DNA of 64,000 nucleotides from Pyrrhoderma lamaoense. Taxonomy: Eukaryota > Basidiomycota > Agaricomycetes > Hymenochaetales > Hymenochaetaceae. Made by a program: the position numbers and the translations under genes. Below the pieces are notes generated by a model. That model saw nothing but the letters and a program-made list of their open reading frames with translations. It searched no databases and was not told where the DNA came from. How positions within the stretch are numbered: the first letter of the stretch is position 1; each line of letters opens with the position of its first letter. Below are positions 23,985 through 35,521 of the stretch, one piece after another. The stretch spans positions 248,001 through 312,000 of the forward strand of contig NBAZ01000014.1 in the NCBI GenBank assembly GCA_002794735.1, read 5' to 3'.

Positions 23985-25669
23985 ATGTCTTCTCGATTAT
24001 CATCAGAATCGACTAGTTCTCGTTCCTCACAGTCCTCGGATAGTGGGCCGTTAGGGAGCCGTTCTACGTCTGCACTTATTCTTGTTCGTAACAGCGAAGA
24101 AACCAATAGGTCGTATACCTTTTCGGATGATGGAGAATCACAGGATGGGGCTTTAACTTACCCGGAACTCAGGCTCGCGCCTTCTGTCGTCTTTGGCTAC
24201 TTTCTTTCTCCGTGCCTGAAGCTCGGAGCGATGTTAGTGCTTAGTAGTCAAGCTTCGATAAAGGTTTCACTTCCAGCCCTAGCAATTTTCTCATTCTTGT
24301 CGATATTCTCGCGGCAGATTTGGTTCTTGCTTGCACGATATGTTAAAAAGTCAGAGGTTGGGGATATAGTGGCGGAGGCAATAGCTGGAGGGCGAGGAAA
24401 AGTCATGGTTCGGGTATCCATCAGGGCTGTATCAAGAATTGCGAGTGGGCTTATTCGACTGCTTCTCGCCACTCTATATCTTAAAAGTAAGCATCTTTCT
24501 CGTTGTACAAAACAGTTATCTAATGTCAATTTATTCATGCAGGTGCTATAGACATCCTGGAGCCTCTTTGGCCTGAGGGCGTTTTTCCAATTTCGTCAAG
24601 ATATGCCATGGATATCGTGTATATGGCTATACTCACTCCTTTATCTCTCTCCCCATCTTTAGAAAGCAAAAGATTGATCTATGCGACCGGCCTATCCAAT
24701 ATCCTGTACGTTGGGTGGCTATGCGGTGTTATCTATGCTCATACTCGTGGTGCACTGAATACCGATACAGTCATGTTGGCTCGTGGCCGTCTTCTACAAG
24801 ACATAAGTATGTATTTATCTCTGTACAAATAAATTTTGACTTATTTGTCTTTTGTTAAGCTTCTATGGCCTTTGCTTTCTCTTCCCTATCGACTTTGCAG
24901 CTGTACTCTGGTTTAGTCGGCTCGCAAGTCAATAGCGACAAAAAAGAAAAGCGTTACCTTTCGATTTCATCCATTTCTTTCTATGCAGCTCTTGTTGCGA
25001 CTGGTCTGATACTCCCACTTCTATTCCCCTCTGTGAAATATCATGGGACGAGGGCAACTGACGTAAGTTACCATCTACGCCGCTATATTGCTTATCCCAT
25101 TCACTCAACTATCTCAGGAGGACTCCGTACTTATTCAAGATATCATAGCTACACTAAGCTCGTTCATCCTCCTGCTTGGCATCCCTCCACTTCTAACTTC
25201 AACTCCTGCTATCTCTACACCATCTCCCCTTCACCGGTATACAAACCGCCCTGCAGGGAGATATCTGAACATCATCCTTCTTTTCCTCTTATCTTTGCTT
25301 CCCCGTGTTTTCGACGGTATCCTGGAAGATATAGTTGTTTTCACCGTGCTTACGAGCACGTACTTCCTCCCAGCACTACTCCACATCATTTTACATAACA
25401 TGCGCAGCCCCCTTTCGATAATCGTGCAACCTCAACTCTCTCATGTGCGCCCTGGTCAAGATCCAGACGGCGAAACTGATGCGTTTGAGGGTGGAATGTT
25501 TGGTCATGACCGGGATACGGAAGAGTTGTTATTACGAAAGGAGCGAGCATTACAACGTCGTCGCTTAGGGAGACGAATTATGTGGGATATCGGTGTATGG
25601 ATTCTACTTGTGCCTGTTGGAGGTGGAGGACTGATTTGGTCTATCGGAAGGATCTCGGGGCATTGGTAG
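23985..25669 (+). CDS. Polytopic membrane protein of unknown function
   Basis: I do not recognise the family. A Ser-rich cytosolic N-terminus ('MSSRLSSESTSSRSSQSSDS') precedes about eight to ten hydrophobic segments, for example 'VSLPALAIFSFLSIF', 'ISFYAALVATGLILPLLF', 'ATLSSFILLLGIPPLL', 'LNIILLFLLSLLP' and 'IGVWILLVPVGGGGLIWSI'. A charged stretch near the C-terminus ('LLLRKERALQRRRLGRRIMW') lies just before the last segment. Three introns join cleanly: after 'TLYLK', inside 'LLQDIT' and after 'TRATD'. The layout recalls amino-acid/auxin-permease-type carriers, but no diagnostic motif is visible. It looks intact. Confidence 0.75.
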
Positions 25670-25947
25670 TCGATATATCAACACCAAATTGATTTTATAT
25701 TTTCTCTATTCATGTAGCTTATGATATCCTGTTCAAGGTTGATGCTCTAAGGATGGTCATTTTTGTATTGGTATTCACTGTAGTATTCGTGGTATTCGTG
25801 AACTGTAAACGTCCGGCTATTATCAGGAACTAAAGAATCACAAGCAAATATTAGGTTCCAACAAGCAAGGAAAATAGTGGATGGCTATCTAAGAAGAAAG
25901 GCGAAGGAGAAAATAGATAGCACGCAGACACCCAGAGAAAAATCAAT

Positions 25948-27508
25948 TCAAAGCTCCAATCCTCCAATATCGACTTGGTCTCCGTCCTCCAAGTCAGCGT
26001 CCCCGATCTCGCTGCCAGGATTCATTTTTTCTCCATCGACTTCGATGAATGCATTTCTAGCCTTAGCCGCAGGTAGATTCAATTTCTTAACGAATGTTGA
26101 GACGATAGAGCTACACTTTGTGGTTGGTCGTACGGTAACCGTAATCGAGTGAGAACCAGACTGCAAAGTCAATTTGAAAGTATCATTCTTCCCTTGAGAA
26201 GTGTCTGATTCCGCCCCCGTATCATTCTGAGACTGTCTACTGGGAGATGAGGACGAAGGAGGAGTATGGTAAGCAGGGGTCATCTGACGGCCTCTCCTCT
26301 CCTGTTCTCTTATATAGCAGTAAACCTGTTCAGCGTACGCCTCTGTGAGAGAATTTAGTGTAGTAGACGGAGACGAAATATAGTGTTAGGGAGGGTCGTA
26401 CCTAATTCTGCCTCAGACCATATTTTTATTGTAGTCGGAGTAGAACTCGGATATACTTTCATATTCTTGTATATGATAACCAGATTACTTCTGGGGATCC
26501 CCGCCATATCGGCAACCTCGTCAAAAACCCGCTCAAAGGACTCAGTCTAATGTCGTTTAAGCGTATATAATTGATTTAATATACTTTGTCACTGAGGTAG
26601 AATAGATGATTTCTCACCCGACCTAGTTCGAACGGATAAATCCTAACGGATCCTAGAGTATCTCTCGGGTGAGGTATTAGTCTTATAACAAGTCTGATGT
26701 CTTTCCCTTCAACATTATTATTACTCCTTGGCATCTTTGCTGCATTTTTCACGGCTACAGCCTTAATAGCAGCTAGTTCTGGATCCAAACCTTCGCTATC
26801 GTCATCCGTGATCGTAAGGAAGGAAGGTTCTGGGGACTTTGAAGGTTGATTATTCCCAGAGTACAAATGCCTAGCGTACGAGCTCAGAGACGTATGAGCT
26901 ATGATTACAGATATTTCTTACTCAAATACAATCCGCCGAGCACTCATTGTTTCCGATTCATCTATTATAGGAGGGGTTAAGGAAGGGCTACGATCTACTT
27001 TCTGCGGTTCCTTTTTTAAAACATTGGATACTGTTTGATCTTCCAAAATAACTACATCGTCCTCCTCATCATCGGAGCTGATTCTTAAAGAGTGTCACAG
27101 TCAGAAATCGAGTATATAATATTAATTACTCACTGGATGACCTTCCTACCCCTCGCCCAACTTGGTAACTCCTTACTAGCCCCGAAGAGCGATTTTTTTA
27201 TTTTCTTTCGCCGGGGTGATTCCACGTCAGAACCTTCATCGCTGATGTCGTCACCGTTTGACCTTCTCTTCATATCCTGTTCTAAGTGAAGTTTCATCAA
27301 GTAAATTAAAATTCACTGCAAAAGAGTTTGGTGGTCAACTACCTTGTTCAGCCTTCTTAAGCGCCTTCCAAGCTGTGTCTGATCTCTTGCGAATGAAGAA
27401 ATCATCTTCTTGTTCGATAGTTAGCTGGGACGATCCCGGCAGCTTACTATCGCCTTGTGTTTGCGCCCTTCGAATGCGAGGTCGTGGACGAGGCTTAGGG
27501 TTTGACAT
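25948..27508 (-). CDS. RENi-family protein with two SUMO-like domains (Rad60/Esc2/NIP45 type)
   Basis: Nuclear genome-maintenance adaptor; family members bind SUMO-pathway enzymes and support recombination and replication-fork repair. It starts 'MSNPKPRPRPRIRRAQTQG', has a low-complexity charged middle with acidic and SIM-like stretches ('SSDDEEDDVVILED') and a basic 'PRRKKIKK' nuclear signal. SUMO-like domain 1 runs from 'DIRLVIRLIPHP' to 'SNLVIIYKNMKVYPSSTPTT'. SUMO-like domain 2 runs from 'FKLTLQSGSHSITVTVRPTT' to the C-terminus 'LEDGDQVDIGGLEL', without a diglycine processing site, as is normal for the family. Five or so introns. It is divergent from the GCFC gene. Confidence 0.85.
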
Positions 27509-27702
27509 TGGAATTGTATATTGTTGTGGCTTAAGCTAGCCCTTCGAGCCCGAAGCTAATTAAAGTAATCTACACGCGCATGCGAATCTTCCATCCGTTA
27601 GACACGTGACTGTGAGAATTGGTGATTTCATCTAAACGCGCTAACTTACAGAGTAGTCCACTACTTAAAACCCACTTTTTGAAGTGTTATCTTTTGTGGA
27701 CG
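27509..27702. promoter_or_regulatory. Divergent promoter region RENi gene / GCFC gene
   Basis: About 190 bases between opposing start codons, the same size as the UFD2/MRPL35 spacer. A bidirectional promoter is likely. Confidence 0.5.
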
Positions 27703-30359
27703 ATGGCAGAATCTGAGAGCCCCTTTTCAATAATCAAGAAGAAATCTAAATCTAGAGCGATACGAACGAGAGATAGCACGTCTTTGATTCCAACTGATAC
27801 TCCGTTGAACGAAGAGGTAGAGGCTTCTCCAAGCGTGCTCGCAGCAAAACTAAAAAAGCAACGTGCCAAAGCAAAGGCGACCTTGAGCTTTGGGGGTGAT
27901 GATGAAGTACGTCTGACCCTCTTTCATACTAGCCACTAGCTGACGACGTCTCGAGGAAAGGAAGGGGATGAAAATGTCTTTCAGGTCAAAAAGTCAAAGC
28001 TGAGCCGCAAGTTGAAACTTGGTTCAGCTGCTTCATCTAGGTAGGGGATATTCTGTTGTTTCATTTTATAGTATACTTACTCTCTGTACTAGTATAGCTT
28101 TCTCAAACGAGATTGATACGGCTTTAGCATCTTCAAACGGCGTTGTATATAGTGCAGAATACCTGTCGGAACTTAAAGCTAGTACTCGCTCTGCACCGGC
28201 TCAGGAAGAGCGACCCCAGACCAACCCTGGATCCGAGCTTGTCTTTGATGAAAGTGAGATGGCTGGTGCCGTTATCGTTAACGGTAATACGACACTAGGT
28301 GAGCTGAATATCAAGTATCTGACTTGGTCCTGTGGATTGAATTATCTTAGATGCTGTATCCGAAATTCCCTCCGAATCATCAATACTTGCCGCCAAGAAA
28401 AAAAGAGAGAGGCTTCGTCAAGTCAACCTCAGAAAGATATAGGAGAAGACGACTTCATATCTTTATCTGTCAGTAAAGATTTGTATCAGGGACCTCACCC
28501 GGAAAGTAGATTGATGCGAGAAGACGATGATCTCGGTGAAGGAGATGATGGTGAGCTTGAACCCGCATACAACTTGTGGGCTCTGTTCAAATGTCTTTTG
28601 TAGATTTTGCAGAATATACATCAGCAAAAGAACGGATAGCCCTTGGGAAGAAGTCGAGAAAGAAGGAGGCTGAAAGCCGACGTTCTGCAATACAAGAGTT
28701 GATTAATGATGCGTGAGTGGTCTACTGGAGCTTAATCACGCCAAACTAAGTTAGGATAGAGAAGAACAAGATGAAGAAACAGCAGAATGGGAGAGAGAAC
28801 AATTGAAAAGAGGCGCTCGGCAACAATCTGAAGCCCTTGGTACAAAGGTCACTAAACCGGAATACAAACCTGCTCCAAGTATGTATATACTAAATTTTAA
28901 TGGACCTAACACTCATGTATCATTCTTCCAGTCCCACCTTTAACCCCACTGCCAAGCCTGGATACCGCTATTTCACGTCTCGCGGACTCTCTTACACAAC
29001 TGACCACTTCTCACTCAGCTAACACGTCATCAATGTCAGGTTTAGCTGATGAGAGAGCCGCTCTTGAGAATAAGGAGAAAAGCATGCGTGTCATGGTTGA
29101 AGAGGCCGAGACTAAACGAAGTTGGTTCGATTCATTCCGAGATTGGGTTGAGACAGTTGCCTCTTTTTTAGATGAAAAAGTTTGTTTTTACGTTCCATTG
29201 CTCTGCGGGGTATCCTGTCTAACTCATCTATAATTAGTATCCAGCAATAGAGAGACTTGAAGAGGAGCATACTTCTCTTCTGAAAGAAAGGGCTGAAATG
29301 ATCTCAAAACGTCGAGAACAAGATGATGATGACGACTTGGAGCTAATCTTTGGTCCATCAAAATCTAAGGGAGACGAAGGGCTAGAGGAGTTGGATGAAC
29401 TCGGGCGAGTTGTACCTCGTCAGAATTCTGCTTCTCGCAAAGCGCGTCGTGATGAAAGGGCCGCCAGACATACACGTCATATTCAGTCCCAAGAAGAGGA
29501 AGGTTATTCCACGGATTCCTCACTACCACCATCCGATGAGGCTGATTACAAAACTGCTATGTCCAAATTGGGACTCGATGTAAAAGGTGTATTGAGCGAT
29601 GTTCGTTCTGACGAATTTCGGGACCCACGTTTTGGGGTTGCTAGATGGTTTGGCGACTGGCGTGAAAAATATTCAGATACATATACTGGCGCGTTTGGCG
29701 GTCTTGGGATGGTTAGTGCCTGGGAATTCTGGGTAAGATTAGAAATGATCGGATGGGATCCCATTTCAGATCCTCGAACTTTGGATAGCTTTAGCTGGTT
29801 CAGTGCCTTATATGATTATTCACGACCACCAAATGCTGATCCAGACGCCATGGAAGACGATACTGAACCAGAACTAGGGCCAGATGGTGACCTGGTATCC
29901 GCTATGATCGCGACGTTCATCCCCAGATTGTGCGTTATTCTTGGGAGTGGAGCATTGGACTGTTATTCCGCCAAACACATCCGGATTCTCGTTGATATAG
30001 CTGAGCAAGTTGAAGCTTATACTTCACAAGAAAAGTTTGAAATGTTCTTGAAAACCGCCTATTCTAAATTCCGAGAATGCATAGAAAAGGATATTAATGC
30101 GGTTCTACCTCACAAGGAGAACGACAGTTTGTCGGTGTTCAACCCTGATTCAATTCTCGCAAGAAGGCGTTTCTTAACTCGTCGTTACAAATTATTGAGT
30201 AACTTAACACGATGGAGAAAATACACCAACGAGAAATTTGGTGCTGGTGAAATGATCACTAAACTACTAACGGATTGCGTGATACCTGTCGCAAAGACGG
30301 GTTGGGAAGTAGGTGGCGAAGAGATCGCGCAAAAGGCAAGCAGTGCATTTACCTCTTAA
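27703..30359 (+). CDS. GCFC-domain splicing factor (PAXBP1/GCFC1-like), one apparent frameshift
   Basis: Predicted nuclear protein of the GCFC family, which partners the DEAH helicase machinery that disassembles the intron-lariat spliceosome. The N-terminus is charged ('MAESESPFSIIKKKSKS'). The middle carries the family block 'ILAAKKKRERLRQ', then 'DDFISLSV' and 'QGPHPESRLMREDDDLGEGD', a coiled coil ('LADERAALENKEKSMRVMVE'), and the C-terminal GCFC domain ('EFRDPRFGVARWFGDWREKY', 'LEMIGWDPI', 'LVSAMIATFIPRLC'). Introns are about six, and the acceptors used are the only ones that keep frame. At about 28424-28430 the frame shifts by one base between 'LRQVN' and 'QKDIGEDDF'. The upstream ATG at about 27619 is less likely than the one at 27703. 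Confidence 0.88.
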
Positions 30360-30975
30360 ATTGCATTCACACTGATTAATCGTACATTCTAGTGCTTGAA
30401 TATCATACCCTCTGAAATACGTAGAACAATTGTTTTGTAGGATGCTATACGTGTGTGAACCTGTATGATTATATACTATTCTTATACTTTGTCTGTCCTT
30501 TCATCTAGATAACTAAGCTTACGAGGGGCCATGTCAGGTTGATGACCGCGCTGTGGCCGTTTTGGTTGTGGCTTTTTAATGGTATCAACTCTAGGCTTAC
30601 TCGAAGATTAATACGATACGATGTATCCAATGGAGCTTAATTCTGACCCTGCTGCAGTGCTTTTATTAATGCCCTTATAACTGCAAGCAGGGTTCGTTCC
30701 GCTGCCAGACATCAACTCTCTCAACATAAGATGTAATTGTAGAACGGCATTTCATACATAAGGTTTATTTTTAAGGAAAATACTGCAACACGGGAAGAAA
30801 TTCTTTAGTATACATGTACATTGAGTAAAAGAAGCTGAAATCATTCAATGATAGTGCAGCATTGTCCATGTGGAGTCAACAGAGATAGGGAAAAGGGGAT
30901 ACTCAAGAGACCAAAAGTGTGATTAGTAACTTAAGAATATAAAGGAGATTTTATAATTTAAATATAATTACTCAA
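30360..30975. other. Convergent intergenic region
   Basis: 3' flanks of the GCFC gene (+) and the PEBP-fusion gene (-). AT-rich; nothing else is recognisable. Confidence 0.4.
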
Positions 30976-33900
30976 TCAGAAACCAAAAAAGTGACGACGA
31001 CGCATATATCGCTGAGGTTTTAGCCAACGTTTTGTTGCAGTCATTTCCGGAGCAGATGAACCAGATGCTGGAGTTGCGCTTGTTGTGACTGCCGATGAAG
31101 TCGAGTCAGAATCTGTGTCATCTAGATCATCACACCAGGGAAGATCGTCGTCGTCGTCGCCTCCACCGTTGCTGCTGCTGCTTCCACCTGATGAGGTGCT
31201 AGTGCTTGAACTATTCGAGGCTATTGATATATATATATATAAATAAAGTTATTGTGGATCAGTACATTGTCGAGATTACTCATGAAGTAGGTGAGTATAC
31301 TCACCAGAACCCGTTGCACTAGCACCACTGGATGAACTTCCGAAGCCTCCTGAGCTCGAGCCAGATCCGAACCCTGATGAGCCTCCTGTCGAGTTACTGG
31401 ACCCAGTGCTTGTTGGAGAACTTTGGTCTGTGCCCGTGGCGGATCCAAACCCGGTGCTACTAACCATTCCACTATCAGTTCCGAATCCGGAGTCAGTTCC
31501 AGTTGAATTACTGGAGCTTGAGCCTGAACCTGAAGTAGAGAGCCTGACGCAGAGCTAGTAGCAGTACCGGAACCAGAACCAGACCCAAATCCTGAGTTTG
31601 TGCCAGTAGCAGAGCCAGAGCCAAAGCTTGTACCGTTGCTGGAGCCAGAGCCAGAACCAGTGGCAGAAGAACCAGAACCAGTGGCAGTACCAGTAGCTGA
31701 AGATCCAGATCCAAATCCTGTGTCAGTCGCAGAAGCACCAGACCCCGTATTTGTGTCAGTTTCAGACGCTCCAGATCCAAATCCTGTACCAGTAGCGGAA
31801 GTACCAGAACCGGAACCAAAGCCAGTTCCAGTTCCAGTTGCAGTTGCAGAAGCACCGGAGCCGGAATCAGTTCCAGTAGAGGACGAACCAGAGCCAGAAC
31901 CGGTAGCAGAAGCACCAGAACCAGTATCAGTACCAGTAATCGAAGAATCAGTGCCGGTATTAGTACCAGTAGCTGAAGAACCAGACCCAAGTCCTGTGTC
32001 AGTGGCAGAAGCACCAGATCCTGTATCTGTTCCAGTGCCAGAGGCACCAGAGTCAGTTCCTGTATCGGTTGCAGAAGTACCAGCGCCTGTTCCCGTCGCG
32101 GAACCGAACCCAGTGTCGGTACCACCAGTTGCGCCTAGGCCAGTACTAGAATCTCCGGAATCTGTTCCAGTAGCTTCTCCGTTGCCAGCAGTATCAGTTG
32201 CTGAAGCACCTGTTTCCGACGATCCAGATGGTGAGCCAAATCCTGAGGAGCTTGAAGGTGAGGTTGAGCCGCTGCTAGATCCACTGTCACCTAGTCCTGT
32301 GGTACTCATCGGAGAACTTCCAGAACTTGTTCCGCTCCCTGAGTCATCTGTGCCTGATGGACTGCTCCCGCCAGATGAATCGGTGGGGCTAGAGCCAGAT
32401 GATCCAGTGGAAGATGGACCACTTCCAAAGGAATCAGTGTCTGTCGGTGAGCTTCCGCTACTTCCTGTCGATGAGGGAGAGGTGTCCGTATCAGATCCAA
32501 ATCCAGTAGATGAGGGGCTACTATCCGTCCCTGCCCCAGTGGTTTCGGATGGGCTTCCTGTAGAGCTTCCGAATGAGTCTGATGTTGAAGGGCTGCTAGT
32601 TGCGCCAGAGCCAGAGTCAGCTGACGAAGGGCTGCTTGTACTTCCTGATCCAAAACCTGTAGACGACGGGCTACCTGTCGAATCAGTTCCAGAAGACGGG
32701 CTTCCTGTAGAGTCTCCAGAAAGTCCTGTATCTGTACCAGTTGGGGAGCTACCCGAGTCAGCATCTGTTGAGGATGGGCTGCCCGTATCCGAGCTTCCAG
32801 CCGAGCCATTTGTATCTGTTGGAGTACTTCCAGAGGAACCTGTGTCTGTTGGGCTACTTACGGATGAGTCTGTACCTGTGGGACTGCTATCAGAGCTTCC
32901 GGTTGAGCCAGTAGGGGATCCAAAACCTGTTGATGATGGGCTGCTGCCTGAAGAGTCTCCAGTAGAGTCCGTTGGACTACTTCCTGCTGCATCCGTTGAT
33001 GATGGACTACTATCACCTGAAGATCCTGTGGATGAAGGGCTACTTCCAGTATCCGTACCAGAACCGAGACTTGTGTCCGTGTCTGTAGGACTACTGCTAT
33101 CACTACCAGCGGTTCCTGTCCCGGTATTACCAGATCCAAGTCCAGTGCTGCTGGGAAAACTTGCATTTGTTGCATCTGTTGAGTTTTCTCCTGTGGGCGA
33201 GTCTGTTGAAGAGCCTAAGGAGCTTGAGTCTGTGGGAGAACCTCCAAATCCTGAGGTATCAGTCGGTGATCCGAATCCTGAGGAGTCTGTTGGGCTACTT
33301 CCAAAGGATGAGTCTGTAGGACTACCAAAACCGGCTGAGTCTGTGGCACCTCCAAAACCTGATGAATCCGTTGGGATAGAGCTATTTCCAAAGCCGGTTG
33401 AATCAGATGAACTGTCTCCAGAACCGCTTGAATCAGTCGGACTACTTCCAAAGCTTGAATCTGTTGGAGTGGAAGAGTCAAAACCAGATGAATCAGTTGG
33501 CGAGCCGAAACTGTCTGAACCAGAGTCCGTGGGGCTGCTTCCGAGCCCTGAGTCCGTCGGAGTAGAACCGAAGCCTCCAAGATCTCCGGAATCAGTTGCC
33601 GAACCAAGACCAGATGAGTCCGTTGGGAATGCATCTGTGTCTGTTGTAGAGTCTCCTATGGCCCCAGTTGCAGATGCAGTTCCGTCGCCTGTTGCTGATG
33701 GGGTAAAGAAAGAATCAGATGGAATAACGCTAGTAGCCCAGTCCGGATTGGAGTCGTCATCGCCATCGCCCGTGAGATCTAACCAGACCATCGTTCCACC
33801 AATGGGACTTCCAAGACCTGTCTGCTCAGCAAATTCTGACATACTTAACCTACGATTACTTTTTGAAGATGAGTTTACGGAGAAAGACGAGTTGAATTCA

Positions 33901-34894
33901 CCGCTGATTTGCTCAAAAACGAAGAATGCGAATCTAATTATTACGATTAATAATATCATGTTCAATCAGTAGAAGGCTTCAATGACATATTATGTTTAAG
34001 ATATTACCTCTGCAATCCGATTGTTTTTTTAGTTACTTGTGGTGGGCAATATTCAAGTAAAGCAGGGGTTGAGTTAGTGAGAACAGAAATATCACCATTG
34101 GATACATTTTGTGCTGTGAAATTACCACCAAAGTAATGTAAAGCAGGATTGCCTTCGTAAGAACCGTTACCAAAGTTGAAAATACCAATGGCGAATGTCT
34201 CAATTTCATCGTATGATCCATTCAGAGCAAAAACAGGCGCGTGTTTGATCACTTTATATATGTCTTAACCCCGAGAAATTGCAAATAAATTTCAGGATCA
34301 CTTACTAGTCCGATTGAGTGTCATATTAATGGAGACTTGTAGAGCTTCGGTAGTATTGAGGCTGGCGAATACCTCAGCATCGGAGTCAGAAGCATCATCT
34401 GTCGTTGTGGAATTGCTCGAGCTGCTGTCTGTTTCAGTAACAACCGACCCAGTATCGCCCTCATTAGAGGTGTTAACAATCGAGCTATCAGTTTCACCAT
34501 TACCCGTTAATGTATCACAGTAAGGTAAATCATCATCAGTAGAACTAGTGCTTGATGCATCAATGCTTGAAGCAGTTAAAGATGCATCACCGATAGTTGA
34601 ATCATTGCCAGGAACTATTACTGCAATAGGGTTGACAAGACAACCCTTTTTTGTTCCCTGAGAAAGATCATCTCTACGCCCATCTAAAGGAAAATTAACG
34701 AAAAGCAAAGTACTGGGTTCAAAGGCAAATGTTGTGCTTGTAATCTTCAAGAATATATTACTCCCATGTCCCAGAATAAGACGGAGTTTACTCACATTTG
34801 TTTCATTGAAGACTCGAGTAACATCGGTGATATTAGTGTCCGATATTACTGAAGTTAAAATTGAAAAGGGAGCAGCTACAAAGCTAGGCTTCAT
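30976..34894 (-). CDS. Divergent PEBP-like domain fused to long Ser/Thr/Gly-rich mucin-like tail
   Basis: A third PEBP family member, probably secreted: 'MKPSFVAAPFSILTSVIS' could serve as a weak signal peptide. Joined exons give 'VTRVFNETNIT', 'FAFEPSTLLFVNFPLDGR', an inserted Ser/Thr/Asp-rich segment with many N-glycosylation sequons, 'APVFALNGSYDEIETFAIGI', 'LHYFGGNFTAQNVSNGDI', 'VLTNSTPALLEY', 'RFAFFVFEQISGEFNSSF', 'MSEFAEQTGLGSPIGGTMVW'. These align with the two PEBP genes at 13-15 kb, but the D-x-D-x-P ligand motif is gone ('GIFNFGNGS'). About 700 residues of short Ser/Thr/Gly/Asp/Pro repeats follow, then a last exon with 'DDDDDLPWCDDLDD' and a basic end 'KRWLKPQRYMRRRHFFGF'. The tail frame changes by one base near 31534-31541. 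No GPI signal is visible. Total about 1,200 residues, against about 220 for ordinary members. Confidence 0.8.
31534..33700 (-). repeat. Coding low-complexity repeat array (Ser/Thr/Gly/Asp/Pro-rich)
   Basis: Two blocks of degenerate short repeats within the fusion gene. The N-terminal block is built on units like 'GFGSSPTDSS' and 'SPSSTGSSG'. The C-terminal block is built on 'GSGASATDTG' and 'GSGSSATGT'. Lysine and arginine are nearly absent, as in heavily O-mannosylated fungal wall or secreted proteins. The codon pattern leaves the opposite strand open for about 790 codons, which is an artefact. Confidence 0.85.
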
Positions 34895-35521
34895 AGTGCA
34901 AGTTGCAGACCAGAGAGCAAACGGGTGTTAGAAGATGAAGCTTTGCTGAGCTAGTTATATGAGAACCCTTCCTATCTGTGCAGGCTAGCAATATTGGATA
35001 AAGCAAAATTATGTATGCACTTTAAGATTGCAATGACATGAATAGAAAAAGTCGCAAAGATCAATCCTAAGTGTAGTATTGCCAATGGGAGCCTCAGATT
35101 CTAATTTGACTTTTATCCATACACACCACTTTGCATAGGCAATATAATAGGCTTCACGTATCCTCGTATGATCAAGTTGAAACTGCGGTAGCAAGTCCCC
35201 AGTGCAAAGTATGGCAGCATTTGGCAGTAATAAGCGCCATAGGCCGCCTTTCATCACAAATTGAGGTTATTTTGTCTTAAATTTAGTAATCGCTTGAACC
35301 TGAAAAATCAAAACTGATAGAGTCGACACTTGTGTATAGAAGACTTTTGTAAAGTAAATCTGGCTTCGGTTAAAGGAAGAAAAGCGTGACCTTCGGGGCA
35401 CGAGACCGTGGAGAAATCGCCACATGCAAACTCATTGAGCCAATATTTACGGAAATAGGAATCTCATCAACTCGATCCAGACTCCAGGCCTGATAGTAAT
35501 AAACATGCGTAATCAATTGCC
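34895..35521. other. Divergent intergenic region (PEBP fusion / USB1)
   Basis: Promoter region for both neighbours. A minus-strand frame of about 80 codons (35009-35257) matches nothing I recognise and is not called. Confidence 0.4.

Noticed and set aside
32306..33634. Several Leu/Gln/Val-rich minus-strand frames within the repeat tail
   Set aside because: These are shifted readings of the same repeats; the Ser/Thr/Gly frame is the one continuous with the PEBP exons.
31600..33972. 790-codon open frame on the plus strand, Pro/Val/Glu-rich
   Set aside because: It is the exact complement of the Ser/Thr/Gly repeat tail. The repeat's codon pattern removes stops on the other strand, and there are no domains, no introns and no promoter logic.
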